Source: Arthrobacter sp. SDTb3-6
GTDB taxonomy: Bacteria > Actinomycetota > Actinomycetes > Actinomycetales > Micrococcaceae
NCBI RefSeq assembly: GCF_013376095.1
Contig: NZ_JAAMFN010000014.1
Span: forward strand, 1-64,000
DNA length: 64,000 nt
Direction: 5' to 3'
This document shows, in pieces, positions 1 through 8,151 of this stretch. The position numbers and the translations under genes are program-made. Under the pieces are notes generated by a model that searched no databases, was not told the DNA's origin, and saw only the letters and a list, made by a program, of their open reading frames with translations. Position 1 is the first letter of the stretch; each line of letters begins with the position of its first letter.

Positions 1-118
1 TGCCACCGGCTGCGGCACTGGCAGCCGGCCGCCCGCCACTGCTTGAACACGCACTCAGTGCCAACATCGGCACCACGACGGCAACCACCGCCACCTTCCG
101 CCACGGGATCTTCCTCAC
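1..118 (-). CDS. Lipoprotein, N-terminus only (cut by window start)
   Basis: Only the first 39 codons lie in the window. The start is GTG at 118, preceded on the minus strand by AAGGAG with a 7-nt spacer. The peptide is a typical lipoprotein signal: basic start (VRKIPWRK), hydrophobic core (VAVVAVVVPMLA), then LSAC followed by a Ser/Gly/Ala linker. The protein should therefore be exported and lipidated at that Cys. In actinobacteria such leaders with their own regulated promoter often belong to ABC-transporter solute-binding proteins, but nothing of the mature domain is visible, so the function is open. An ATG overlapping the ribosome binding site is a less likely start. Confidence 0.7.
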   Translation of the reverse strand, partial: MRKIPWRKVAVVAVVVPMLALSACSSSGGRPAASAAAGG

Positions 119-577
119 TTGCGGTCTCCTTCATTTGGGGTTTCTGCCAAGCGTCCGCGCCCGGCCCGTATATTCCGCTACATAGATCATCGTGATCCCC
201 GTCACTAAAGTCAAGGGTTTGTCCTGACATTAGGATGTTTTTACGTAATCAAAGGACTTTTCGATTCTTGTTGGCGGATGCCAAACTGCTGTTCCGACCG
301 CCCGCCGGCAGGTATGTAGGGGGTCCGGCCGCACTGCAAGGACGACGGCGGGGCACTCTTGAATCGGCAGCGCGCCCTCCGCCTGCATCAAGAACCTGGC
401 GCCGGCCTATGCATGTAAGCCGCAAATTCATCGACAGCCACGCAACACCGAATTAAAATTCATTGCGTATGCAGCAGACGTCACAAGTGCCGAAACAGCC
501 ATCACGCCCGCACCGTCAGCAGGGCGCGGCGGCTGGCCGGCACGTCACTACGGAAACGACCCGAAGAGGCGATGCAC
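119..577. other. Gene-free divergent intergenic region
   Basis: About 460 bp between the divergent lipoprotein and crotonase genes. Apart from the minus-strand promoter/operator near 185-214 and a more AT-rich patch around 220-290, I see no credible gene. The short open frames here have no good start signal. The region ends with AGAGG in front of the crotonase start. Confidence 0.5.
185..214 (-). promoter_or_regulatory. Promoter and palindromic operator of the lipoprotein gene
   Basis: On the minus strand TTGACT (214 to 209) is followed after 17 nt by GATGAT (191 to 186). A palindrome GATCA-CGA-TGATC (185-197) covers this -10, which suggests a repressor site. The match is by eye; the regulator is unknown. 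Confidence 0.35.
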
Positions 578-1387
578 ATGATGCCGTCCACTTACCAGCA
601 GCTGGCCTTCAGCCGGCCTGGCGACGGCATCCTGCTGGTCACCTTGAACCGGCCGGAGAAGCTTAACGCCACCGACGAGCAGATGCACGGCGAACTCGCA
701 CGGGTATGGCGGGACGTCGCCAACGACCCCCAAACGCGCGTGGCCGTCATTACCGGCGCCGGCACGGCCTTCAGTGCCGGCGGCGACCTCGACATGGTGG
801 AGCGGCTGGCCGGCAATTCCGACCGCGTGAGGCACATGCTCGCCGAAATGAGCCAGTTGGTCTACGGCATCGTCAATTGCGACAAACCCGTGGTCGCGGC
901 CATCAACGGGGTGGCCGTTGGCGCCGGGCTCGCCGTTGCCCTGCTTGCAGACATCTCCATTTGTGCCGACGACGCCCGTCTCGGCGACGGCCACGTCAAG
1001 CTGGGCGTGGCCGCCGGCGACCATGCAGCGATCATCTGGCCGCTTCTGGCGGGCATGGCCAAGGCCCGTTACTACCTGTTGACCGGCGAGATGCTCACCG
1101 GGGCGGAGGCCGAGCGGATTGGCCTGGTCAGCCGGGCTGTCCCCCGGGAGCAGGTGTTGGATGAGGCGCTGCGCGTGGCCACAGGCCTTGCACACGGCTC
1201 GCAAACGGCGATCCAGTTGACCAAGCGGGCCATGAACGGCTGGCTCCGCGCCGCCGGACCGATTTTCGACCAGTCGGCAGCCTACGAGATGCTCGGGTTC
1301 CTGGGACCGGATGTGCTCGAGGGGGTCGCCGCACTCCGCGGAATACGGGCGCCGAATTTTCCATCCGCCACCGCCCCGGAGCCATGA
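578..1387 (+). CDS. Enoyl-CoA hydratase/isomerase (crotonase) family protein
   Basis: About 269 aa, normal for the crotonase superfamily, whose cytoplasmic members act on acyl-CoA thioesters. Visible family features are the N-terminal substrate segment ([10 protein letters not shown]), the oxyanion-hole region FSAGGDL near residues 65-71, and the second oxyanion segment [14 protein letters not shown] near 109-122. At the places where canonical hydratases carry their two catalytic Glu, this protein has Leu (after GVAVGAG) and His (in DGHVKLG), so it may be an isomerase, hydrolase or another crotonase rather than a true hydratase. ATG at 578 fits AGAGG with an 8-nt spacer better than the ATG at 572; 581 is also possible. 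It stands alone, with tRNA-Pro downstream. Confidence 0.85.
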   Translation: MMPSTYQQLAFSRPGDGILLVTLNRPEKLNATDEQMHGELARVWRDVANDPQTRVAVITGAGTAFSAGGDLDMVERLAGNSDRVRHMLAEMSQLVYGIVNCDKPVVAAINGVAVGAGLAVALLADISICADDARLGDGHVKLGVAAGDHAAIIWPLLAGMAKARYYLLTGEMLTGAEAERIGLVSRAVPREQVLDEALRVATGLAHGSQTAIQLTKRAMNGWLRAAGPIFDQSAAYEMLGFLGPDVLEGVAALRGIRAPNFPSATAPEP

Positions 1388-1566
1388 CTTTGGCGGCAAG
1401 GAAGAAATCCTGCCGGAGTCCCCCATCGTTCCCGGGCAACGGGACCGCCAGCGAAGCCTCCTTGCCGCGGCGCCGTGCCGGGCGATTTCGCGTAAGGGGC
1501 ATCCGTCCGCTACTCTTGAGAGGTTGCTTTTGCGGATCAGTTGATGGCCGGTCAAGGGCAATGGAT

Positions 1567-1643
1567 CGGGGTGTGGCGCAGCTTGGTAGCGCGCGTCGTT
1601 CGGGACGACGAGGCCGCAGGTTCAAATCCTGTCACCCCGACCA
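1567..1643 (+). tRNA. tRNA-Pro (anticodon CGG)
   Basis: A 77-nt cloverleaf. The acceptor arm CGGGGTG pairs perfectly with CACCCCG, followed by discriminator A and an encoded CCA. The anticodon stem CGTCG/CGACG encloses the loop TTCGGGA, giving anticodon CGG, which reads the proline codon CCG. The T-loop shows the usual GGTTCAAATCC. A TACTCT hexamer at 1511-1516 may be part of its promoter. Confidence 0.96.
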
Positions 1644-1647
1644 AGAA

Positions 1648-1681
1648 CTGAAGGCAGTGTCCGCACGGACGCTGCCTTCAG
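1648..1681 (+). terminator. Hairpin terminator after tRNA-Pro
   Basis: A 16-bp stem, CTGAAGGCAGTGTCCG against CGGACGCTGCCTTCAG with one T-G wobble and a 2-nt loop, starts 4 nt after the tRNA CCA. It is followed by TGTTT. Its position directly behind the tRNA supports a terminator role. Confidence 0.75.
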
Positions 1682-1927
1682 TGTTTCCGGGACCAGTGTT
1701 TCCGGCCCCGCCGGCTGCCTCGCGCCCGCGTCGAAACACTCCACCCAGCGCTGCCCCTGCGCGCTTGCGCCTTACATGCGGCAAACATGACGGCTACCCC
1801 CACACGCCGCCCAAAGAGCACCGAAACAATTCATGGCAAACCTCCAGCAAACTCTCCAATGCACGCCGAACGCCGGGTGTAGCCTAGGTCACGCAGCACC
1901 GGAACCGCCAAAGGAGATGGTTTTCCC

Positions 1928-3610
1928 ATGAGCACAACACAAGAAAGCAAACAGCAGGGAGGGGCTCCCGAACAAGGAACCAAACTCAAGCGGCACCTGG
2001 GGCCGATCGGACTACTGTTTACCGCCATCGGCTCCATCATCGGCTCGGGCTGGCTGTTCGGAGCCTACAACGCCTCACAAATTGCCGGGCCCGCGGCAAT
2101 CTTTTCCTGGCTGATCGCCGGACTCATGGTCCTGATGATCGGCCTTTGCTATGCCGAACTCGGCCCGATGTTCCCGATCTCCGGCGGCGTGGTCAGGTAC
2201 CCCCACCTGGTGTGGGGATCCTTCGCCAGCTATTCACTGGGCTTCATCACCTGGATCAGCTCCGCCGCCGTCCCGGCCATCGAGGTCATGGGTGCACTGA
2301 CCTACGCCACCAAATACGCGCCCTTCACCATCGCCCAGCGGGTTGCCAACACCACCGTGCACACGTTGACGCCGGTGGGCATCCTGATTGCCGTGATCCT
2401 GATGGCCATCTTTGTTGTCATCAACTACTACGGTGTTCGCCTGTTCGCCCAGATCAACAATGTCCTGGTGTGGTGGAAGCTCGTCATCATCCTGCTGGTC
2501 ATCGCCACGTTCCTGGTCATGGCCTTCGGCACCACGCAGATGGGCACGCTGAACAACTTCACATCATTGGGCTTTGCGCCCTCCGGCGCACCCGCAATCT
2601 TTACCTGCATCGCCACCGCAGGCATCACGTTCTCCTTCCTCGGCTTCCGGCAGGGCATTGAACTGGCCGGTGAGACGTCGAACCCGAAACGCAACATTCC
2701 CTTCGCCATCATCGGCTCCGTGGGCATCACGGCCGTCATTTACGCCCTGCTGCAGGTGGCCTTCACCATGGGCATCCCCGAGCACGTGCTGCAAAGCTCA
2801 GGCAGCTGGTCGCACTTGACGTTCACCAACGACTTTGGCCCGCTCGCGGCCCTGGCCACGATGGGCGGGCTGACCTGGCTGGCCTACCTGCTGTATGCCG
2901 ACGCCATCATCTCCCCGACCGACACCGGCCTGATCTACACCACCATTGCCGCCCGCGTCTCCTACGCGCAGGGCCGAAACGGCAATGCCCCGCGCTGGCT
3001 GGCCCGCACCAACAGCCACGGCGTGCCTCACTGGAGCCTCTTCCTGACCTTTTTGGTGGGGCTGGTGATGTTCCTGCCGTTCCCGAGCTGGCAACAGCTG
3101 GTCGGCTTCATCACCTCCGCCACGGTGCTGTCCTTTGGCTCCGGCCCGCTGGTGGTGGCCACGCTGCGGCGTCAAATGGCCGGCCGGGCCCGCCCCTTCA
3201 AGCTCCCGGGCGGCTACACCATCCCGCTGATCGCGTTCTATTGTGCAAACCTGATCGTGTACTGGGGCGGGTGGACCACCAACATGAAGATCTTCATCAC
3301 CATCCTGCTCGGCTACATCCTGCTGGTCATCTTCGAATTCACCGGCGACCGCAAAACCAAGCCGAAGCTGGACTTCAGGGCCGGCGCCATCTGGCTGATC
3401 CCGTGGCTCGTCCTGGTCGGGGTGCAAAGCTGGTTGATGGATCCCGCCGAGCACCCGGTCCTGTTCTGGTGGGCCTTCCTCAGCAACGCAGTCATCACCG
3501 TGGTGGTTTTCATCCTCGCCCTGAACTCGCACCTGCCGCTGGCCAAGGTGCAGCAGTACATCGACGACGCCGAGGAGGAGTCGCGCGACGAGGAGGAACT
3601 GGCCGTCTAG
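1928..3610 (+). CDS. APC-superfamily amino-acid permease
   Basis: 560 aa integral membrane protein. The first membrane segment carries the APC glycine signature (GSIIGSGWLFGAYNA, about residues 37-51), and some twelve to fourteen hydrophobic segments follow. The segment FLGFRQGIELAGETSNPKRN resembles the APC loop with its conserved Glu. The C-terminal tail is acidic (DDAEEESRDEEEL). It should be a proton-coupled amino-acid or polyamine transporter in the cytoplasmic membrane; the substrate cannot be read from sequence. AAAGGAG lies about 11 nt before the ATG. It is a single-gene unit, and the next transcription signal begins right after its stop. Confidence 0.85.
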   Translation: MSTTQESKQQGGAPEQGTKLKRHLGPIGLLFTAIGSIIGSGWLFGAYNASQIAGPAAIFSWLIAGLMVLMIGLCYAELGPMFPISGGVVRYPHLVWGSFASYSLGFITWISSAAVPAIEVMGALTYATKYAPFTIAQRVANTTVHTLTPVGILIAVILMAIFVVINYYGVRLFAQINNVLVWWKLVIILLVIATFLVMAFGTTQMGTLNNFTSLGFAPSGAPAIFTCIATAGITFSFLGFRQGIELAGETSNPKRNIPFAIIGSVGITAVIYALLQVAFTMGIPEHVLQSSGSWSHLTFTNDFGPLAALATMGGLTWLAYLLYADAIISPTDTGLIYTTIAARVSYAQGRNGNAPRWLARTNSHGVPHWSLFLTFLVGLVMFLPFPSWQQLVGFITSATVLSFGSGPLVVATLRRQMAGRARPFKLPGGYTIPLIAFYCANLIVYWGGWTTNMKIFITILLGYILLVIFEFTGDRKTKPKLDFRAGAIWLIPWLVLVGVQSWLMDPAEHPVLFWWAFLSNAVITVVVFILALNSHLPLAKVQQYIDDAEEESRDEEELAV

Positions 3611-3633
3611 GCTGCCCGGATACAATGGGGGGC

Positions 3634-3744
3634 ATGACTGAGACACTGGCACCGATGGGCGGCCACGATACTGGCGCCCGGAATGGCAGCCGGGCCGGCA
3701 CGCCGGCCCGGCCCGGTGCCCCCGCCACGTTCCAGGTGCCCTGA
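3634..3744 (+). CDS. Leaderless 36-codon mini-ORF
   Basis: ATG at 3634 lies 7 nt after TACAAT (3621-3626), the spacing of a leaderless mRNA start in this window. The ORF runs 36 codons (MTETLAPMGGHDTGARNGSR, then a Pro/Ala-rich end) and stops at TGA 3742-3744. It is in the same reading frame as the large membrane-protein gene that starts at 3775, with ten codons between. It may be a regulatory leader peptide, or a former N-terminal extension cut off by a nonsense mutation. No homologue is recognised. Confidence 0.4.
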   Translation: MTETLAPMGGHDTGARNGSRAGTPARPGAPATFQVP

Positions 3745-3774
3745 CATCGACCTCAACAGTTCAGGGGCACCGGC

Positions 3775-5787
3775 GTGACCTCATGGCTCGAGGCCGTGCC
3801 CGCGTTCGGCATGGCCCTGCTGATCCTTGGCGTGCCCGGCGCCGCCGTCGTCACGGCGCTGCGCATCCGCGGCCTCCCCGCACTGTGCCTGGCACCTGCC
3901 GTGTCCGTCTCGGTGGCGGCCGTCAGCGCGGTGGTGGCACCACTCATCCACCTGCCGTGGGGCTGGCCCGTGCTGCTGCTGGGCACGGCCATCGCCACGG
4001 CGGCCGCCTGGCTGGCCCGCCGTTTCATTCCGGCCCTGCAGCCGGCGGCCGGGGCGGTCCCGGCCGGCCCCGCCGCCCCGCACCGGCGGAGGGCGTCCCG
4101 CGCAACCCTGCAGGCCGCCGTCGCCGGTGTCCTGGTGGCGCTGGCCGTCACCACGGTGTTCCTGGTGGTCGTCTCGCCCAGCCCCGGGCAGTTCACCCAG
4201 GGCTACGACTCCGTGTTCCATCTCAACGCCACGGAATATGCCGTGGAGACCCGGAATGCGTCGTCGTTCGCCATCTCCGGGTTCATCCTGCCTGCCGGAG
4301 CCTCGGTGTTTTACCCCGGCGCCTGGCACGGGCTGGCGAGCCTGCTGGTGATCTCGACCGGGATCAGCGTCCCGGCGGCCACGAACATCCTCTGGCTGGC
4401 GGTGGCCGGGCTCGTCTGGCCGCTGTCTTGCGTGTTCCTGGCCCGGACCGTGTTTGGCGAACGGCGCGTCATGCTGCTGGCGGCAGGCGCCCTCGCCGCC
4501 GCGTTTCCCGCGTTCCCCTACCTGCTGCTCCAATACGGCTCCGCCTACCCGAACATGCTCTCCAACGCGCTGGTTCCCGCCGGCGCGGCCCTGGTGCTGC
4601 TGATCCTCAGCCCATCCGCTCGCCCGCCGCTGGAACCGGCCCTGGCGCTGGCGGCAATTGTGCTGTTCCTGCCGGGGCTGGCCATGGCCCAACCCAACGG
4701 CGTGTTCAGCATCCTGCTGGTGCTCACCCCCCTGCTGGTCCAGCGGGTGTGGCTGTGGCTGCGCAAGGGGTTCGCGGACAGCCGCGGCCAGGGTTGGACA
4801 CGCGCCGCCGTGCTGGCGGCGTCGGTGGCCGCCGTGGCGGGCGGCCTGCTGTCCCTGCCCCAAGTCAGGGGTCTGTTCAACTACACCAGCCCGGCGTTCC
4901 TGCCGTTCCCGCTGGCCTTCCTGCGCAACATCACCCAGGCACCGGCCCCCATCTGGTTCCCGGCCGCAGCCCTGCTCCTGCTGGTGCTGGCCGGTGCGTG
5001 GACGGCGGCCAAGGTCCACGGCAGGCGCTGGGTGCCGGCCTCGCTGCTGCTGGTCGCCTTCACCTACCCGCTGTCCTCCGGCACCAACCTGCCCGCGGCC
5101 AACGTGGTCATGGCCCCGTGGTGGGACAACCCGGAACGGATCGCGGCCCTGATGCCGTTGGTCGCCGTCCCCCTCGCCGCCCTGGGGGTGGACCGCCTGG
5201 CCGGCTGGCTCCCCACCAGGCACCCGCGCGTCCGCCTGGTCTCCCGGCGCGGGGGGACGACGACGGCGGCAGCGGCCCTCGCCGTCGTCCTCGCCTTCTC
5301 AAACCCCGGCTTTTGGCAGATGGCCGGCGCCGTGGGGCAGATGTACAACGTCCCGGCGAAGCCGGACAGCCTGGCCCAGGTGGATGCCCAGGAGCTGGCG
5401 CTGATCCACCGGCTCGACTCCCTCACCACGCCGAAGGACGTCATCGCCAACAACCCGTACAACGGCTCGGCCCTGGCCATGGCCCTGGCCGGCCGGCACA
5501 TGCTCTTTCCCTACAGCTCCCAGGGCAGCCTCACGGCAGACCAATACACGCTGCGCTTCTGGCTCAACCGCGTGGGCAGCGACCAGGCGGTGTGCGCCGC
5601 CGCCAAGCGCCTGGGCGTGACGTACCTGCTGGACTTTGGCACCGATTACATCCCGGCCTTCAACAACCCCCGCTCTCTGTACCCCGGCGTCACCCTGGCG
5701 TCCGGGACCCAGGGTTTCACGCTCGTGGCACGGGACGGACATGCCGCCTTGTACAAGCTGACGCTGTGCGCCGGCGTGCCCGTGTAG
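3775..5787 (+). CDS. Large polytopic membrane protein (DUF6541/GT-C-like)
   Basis: 670 aa with roughly fourteen hydrophobic segments and a hydrophilic C-terminal part (about residues 530-670). The overall plan, a long membrane region followed by an extracytoplasmic tail, resembles the actinobacterial DUF6541 membrane proteins and GT-C glycosyltransferases, so a role in cell-envelope polysaccharide assembly is possible but not shown. No classical GT-C DxD motif stands out early in the protein. The start GTG at 3775 has only a weak ribosome binding site, which fits dependence on translation of the leaderless mini-ORF just upstream. Very long open frames in other frames over this gene are GC-bias artefacts. 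Confidence 0.7.
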   Translation: MTSWLEAVPAFGMALLILGVPGAAVVTALRIRGLPALCLAPAVSVSVAAVSAVVAPLIHLPWGWPVLLLGTAIATAAAWLARRFIPALQPAAGAVPAGPAAPHRRRASRATLQAAVAGVLVALAVTTVFLVVVSPSPGQFTQGYDSVFHLNATEYAVETRNASSFAISGFILPAGASVFYPGAWHGLASLLVISTGISVPAATNILWLAVAGLVWPLSCVFLARTVFGERRVMLLAAGALAAAFPAFPYLLLQYGSAYPNMLSNALVPAGAALVLLILSPSARPPLEPALALAAIVLFLPGLAMAQPNGVFSILLVLTPLLVQRVWLWLRKGFADSRGQGWTRAAVLAASVAAVAGGLLSLPQVRGLFNYTSPAFLPFPLAFLRNITQAPAPIWFPAAALLLLVLAGAWTAAKVHGRRWVPASLLLVAFTYPLSSGTNLPAANVVMAPWWDNPERIAALMPLVAVPLAALGVDRLAGWLPTRHPRVRLVSRRGGTTTAAAALAVVLAFSNPGFWQMAGAVGQMYNVPAKPDSLAQVDAQELALIHRLDSLTTPKDVIANNPYNGSALAMALAGRHMLFPYSSQGSLTADQYTLRFWLNRVGSDQAVCAAAKRLGVTYLLDFGTDYIPAFNNPRSLYPGVTLASGTQGFTLVARDGHAALYKLTLCAGVPV

Positions 5788-5840
5788 GCCCCGTTCCAAA
5801 CCGCTGCGGCGCACCGGAGGGTCGCTGCCCTGACAAGCCT

Positions 5841-5904
5841 GGTTGACAACATTTGTAGATGGTTATCACAAACTAGTCATAGCGTTTAGAGTTGTTAATA
5901 AGAT
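5841..5904 (+). promoter_or_regulatory. AT-rich promoter region of the XRE regulator
   Basis: An AT-rich island in GC-rich surroundings. It contains a perfect -35 TTGACA (5843-5848) and later TAAGAT (5899-5904). No -10 sits at ideal spacing from TTGACA, so the exact start site is unclear. Confidence 0.3.
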
Positions 5905-5956
5905 TCGCACTGATGCCGCAGTTTGTCGGCACGGCGGTTTGCAAGAGGAGACCATA

Positions 5957-7219
5957 GTGGGCAGCAGTTTTGGCGTTCGACTACGGCAGGAACGCCTGGC
6001 AAGGAACCTCACCCAGTCCGAGCTGGGCGGTGCGCTGTACTCGGCCAGTTACATCTCCCTGCTCGAAAACGGGCGCCGGGAACCAACCGTTGAAATCATC
6101 AAGCAGCTCTCCCTCCAGCTGCAGCTGGCACCGCACTCCATCGAGGAATGGATGCAGCCCATCTCCGCGGAGGAAAGCGGCTACCTGATTGCCTCCCTAT
6201 ACGCACGCCAGTGCTGGGACACCCGCGACTATGTGGGTGCCGCCCAAAGCGCCGGTGCCGCCGCCGAGAAGGCACTTGCCAGCCACGACGCCGTCACGTG
6301 GTGGAACATGGCCTACCTGCAGGCGAACTCGCTGCTGCGCTGCGGGGGCCAGGCCGAGGCCCTCGAGGTCCTCCAGGCGCTGCTGGGCCACGCCCTTACC
6401 TCCGACAGCGATGCGCTGACGCTGCGCACCCGCCAGAGCATGTCCTCCGCGCTGCTGAGCCTGGGCCGCCTGCCCGAGGCCATCGAAGAGGCCACGCTCG
6501 CCGTCGAAATCGGCTCCGGCGACACCGACGAGGAATATACCGCCTACCTGATTGCCATGCAGACCCTCGTGGGCGCGCTGGCCGAGGCCGGCGACCTCGA
6601 AGCTGCCTGGCAGCACTGCCTGACGCTGGCCGAGGCTGTCACGGATGCCACGCCGTCGCAGCTGGCGGGGGAAATCCACTGGGTCATCGGCAACGTCGCG
6701 TTCATCCGCCAGGACGTCAACACCGGGCTGTTCCACCACGCCCAGGCCGGCCGGCTGCTCTCGCCCACGCAGGACCTGGCCCGGTGGGCCCAGTTCAACA
6801 AGGCCACCGCCTGGGTCCGGCTGGCCGCCGGGATTGTGGAGCCGGCCACGCTCGAGGCGATCGAACGCAGCGAACTGGCGCATTCCGTGGTGGGCGCCAC
6901 GCGCACCGAGACGCTGGAGGTGGTGCTGTTGCGGGCCCGCTGGCTCTATCTCAACGGCGACATGACGGGGGCTCTGGCGCTGCTGGAAAGCATCGGCTCC
7001 GAACGCGAAACCCTGGCCACGCACATCGCCGGGGACACCGCGATGCTGCTGGGCAAGGTGCTCAAGGCGCAGGACCGCACCGAAGAGGCCTTGGCCGCCT
7101 TCAACGAGGCCAAGGCCCGGTTCACTGAGGCCGGCGCCACGGACAAGATCTCCCAGGTCACGGAAAGCATTGTGGAGATCGAGTCGCTACGCCGGTCCGG
7201 CAGCCGGAGCGGCAGCTAG
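5957..7219 (+). CDS. XRE-family regulator with TPR-like C-terminal region
   Basis: 420 aa. Residues about 5-62 form an XRE helix-turn-helix (FGVRLRQERLARNLTQSEL, then YISLLENGRREPT). The rest is a run of alpha-helical, alanine-rich, TPR-like repeats up to the end. This build (HTH plus TPR) is typical of Rgg/PlcR-like or BldD-neighbour regulators that sense a peptide or protein ligand. GTG at 5957 has AGAGGAG with a 7-nt spacer; the longer frame from 5843 would overlap the promoter island and is rejected. The gene converges on purC and their stop codons overlap (CTAG). Confidence 0.8.
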   Translation: MGSSFGVRLRQERLARNLTQSELGGALYSASYISLLENGRREPTVEIIKQLSLQLQLAPHSIEEWMQPISAEESGYLIASLYARQCWDTRDYVGAAQSAGAAAEKALASHDAVTWWNMAYLQANSLLRCGGQAEALEVLQALLGHALTSDSDALTLRTRQSMSSALLSLGRLPEAIEEATLAVEIGSGDTDEEYTAYLIAMQTLVGALAEAGDLEAAWQHCLTLAEAVTDATPSQLAGEIHWVIGNVAFIRQDVNTGLFHHAQAGRLLSPTQDLARWAQFNKATAWVRLAAGIVEPATLEAIERSELAHSVVGATRTETLEVVLLRARWLYLNGDMTGALALLESIGSERETLATHIAGDTAMLLGKVLKAQDRTEEALAAFNEAKARFTEAGATDKISQVTESIVEIESLRRSGSRSGS

Positions 7220-8139
7220 CTGAACGTCCTGCCGGTCAGGCGCTCATAGGCTTCCACATACCGGGCGCGGGTGCGTTCGACGACGTCGGCGGGCAGCGCC
7301 GGCGGCGGCGTGTCCGAGTTCCGGTCCCAGCCGGATGCGGCACTGGTGAGCCAGTCGCGCACGTACTGCTTGTCGAAGCTGGGCTGCGCCCGCCCCGGGG
7401 ACCACAGTTCGGCGTCCCAGAAGCGCGAGGAATCCGGGGTGAGGACCTCGTCGCCCAGGGTGACGGTGCCGGTGGCCGGGTCGGTGCCGAACTCCACCTT
7501 GGTGTCCGCCAGGACGATCCCGCGGCTGCGCGCCACCGCTTCGGCCTTGGCATAGATTTCCAGCGTCAGGCTGCGCAGCGTGCCGGCTGATTCCGCGCCG
7601 ACCGTGTCCACCATGGCTTCAAAGGTGATGTTTTCATCATGCGTGCCCACCTCGGCCTTCGCCGACGGCGTGAAGATGGCCTGCTCCAGGCGGGAGCCGT
7701 CCTCCAGCCCGGCCGGCAGCGGCAGCCCGCACACGGTCTGCTGCCGGCGGTACTCCAGCAGCCCCGATCCCGTCAGGTAGCCGCGAGCGATGCACTCGAT
7801 GGGGAACATGTCCAGCTTTTTGCAGACCATGGCCCGCCCGGCAACCCCCGCCGGGACGCCGTCGGCCACCGTGGTGGCCACGAGGTGGTTCGGGACGTCG
7901 AGCTGGTCAAACCACCACAGGCTCAGCTGGGTCAGGACGCGCCCCTTGTCCGGGATTTCGGTGGCCAGGATGGTGTCAAAGGCGCTGATCCTGTCGCTTG
8001 CCACCACCAGTACGACGTCGGTCCGGCCGGCGAACGGCCCTGGGCCGCCGGCCGCGGGCCGGTAGAGGTCCCTGACCTTGCCGGAGTAGATGTGTTCCCA
8101 GCCGGGCAGCTGGGTTGCAGTCGTTGGTGCCGAAGTCAT
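7216..8139 (-). CDS. purC: SAICAR synthase
   Basis: 307 aa. Phosphoribosylaminoimidazole-succinocarboxamide synthase joins CAIR and aspartate with ATP in the de novo purine pathway in the cytoplasm. Visible family segments include YSGKVRDLY near residues 17-25, VASDRISAFD, the SAICAR signature IECIARGYLTGSG, LADTKVEFG and LTPDSSRFW. The length fits the long actinobacterial/yeast-type enzyme. It lies 12 nt downstream of purD on the same strand, so the two form a purD-purC unit. Confidence 0.97.
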   Translation of the reverse strand: MTSAPTTATQLPGWEHIYSGKVRDLYRPAAGGPGPFAGRTDVVLVVASDRISAFDTILATEIPDKGRVLTQLSLWWFDQLDVPNHLVATTVADGVPAGVAGRAMVCKKLDMFPIECIARGYLTGSGLLEYRRQQTVCGLPLPAGLEDGSRLEQAIFTPSAKAEVGTHDENITFEAMVDTVGAESAGTLRSLTLEIYAKAEAVARSRGIVLADTKVEFGTDPATGTVTLGDEVLTPDSSRFWDAELWSPGRAQPSFDKQYVRDWLTSAASGWDRNSDTPPPALPADVVERTRARYVEAYERLTGRTFS

Positions 8140-8151
8140 CTTTTCTCGTCC

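Noticed and set aside
235-456. 73-aa frame in the first intergenic region
   Set aside because: No ribosome binding site or leaderless promoter, Arg/Pro-rich composition, and an overlapping frame on the other strand.
1384-1887. 167-aa open frame covering the tRNA-Pro region
   Set aside because: It runs straight through the tRNA and its terminator.
3781-5846. Open frames of 480 aa (minus) and 687 aa (plus) over the large membrane-protein gene
   Set aside because: Both are Arg/Gly/Pro-rich GC-bias shadows; the 670-aa frame is hydrophobic with regular membrane segments and is the real one.
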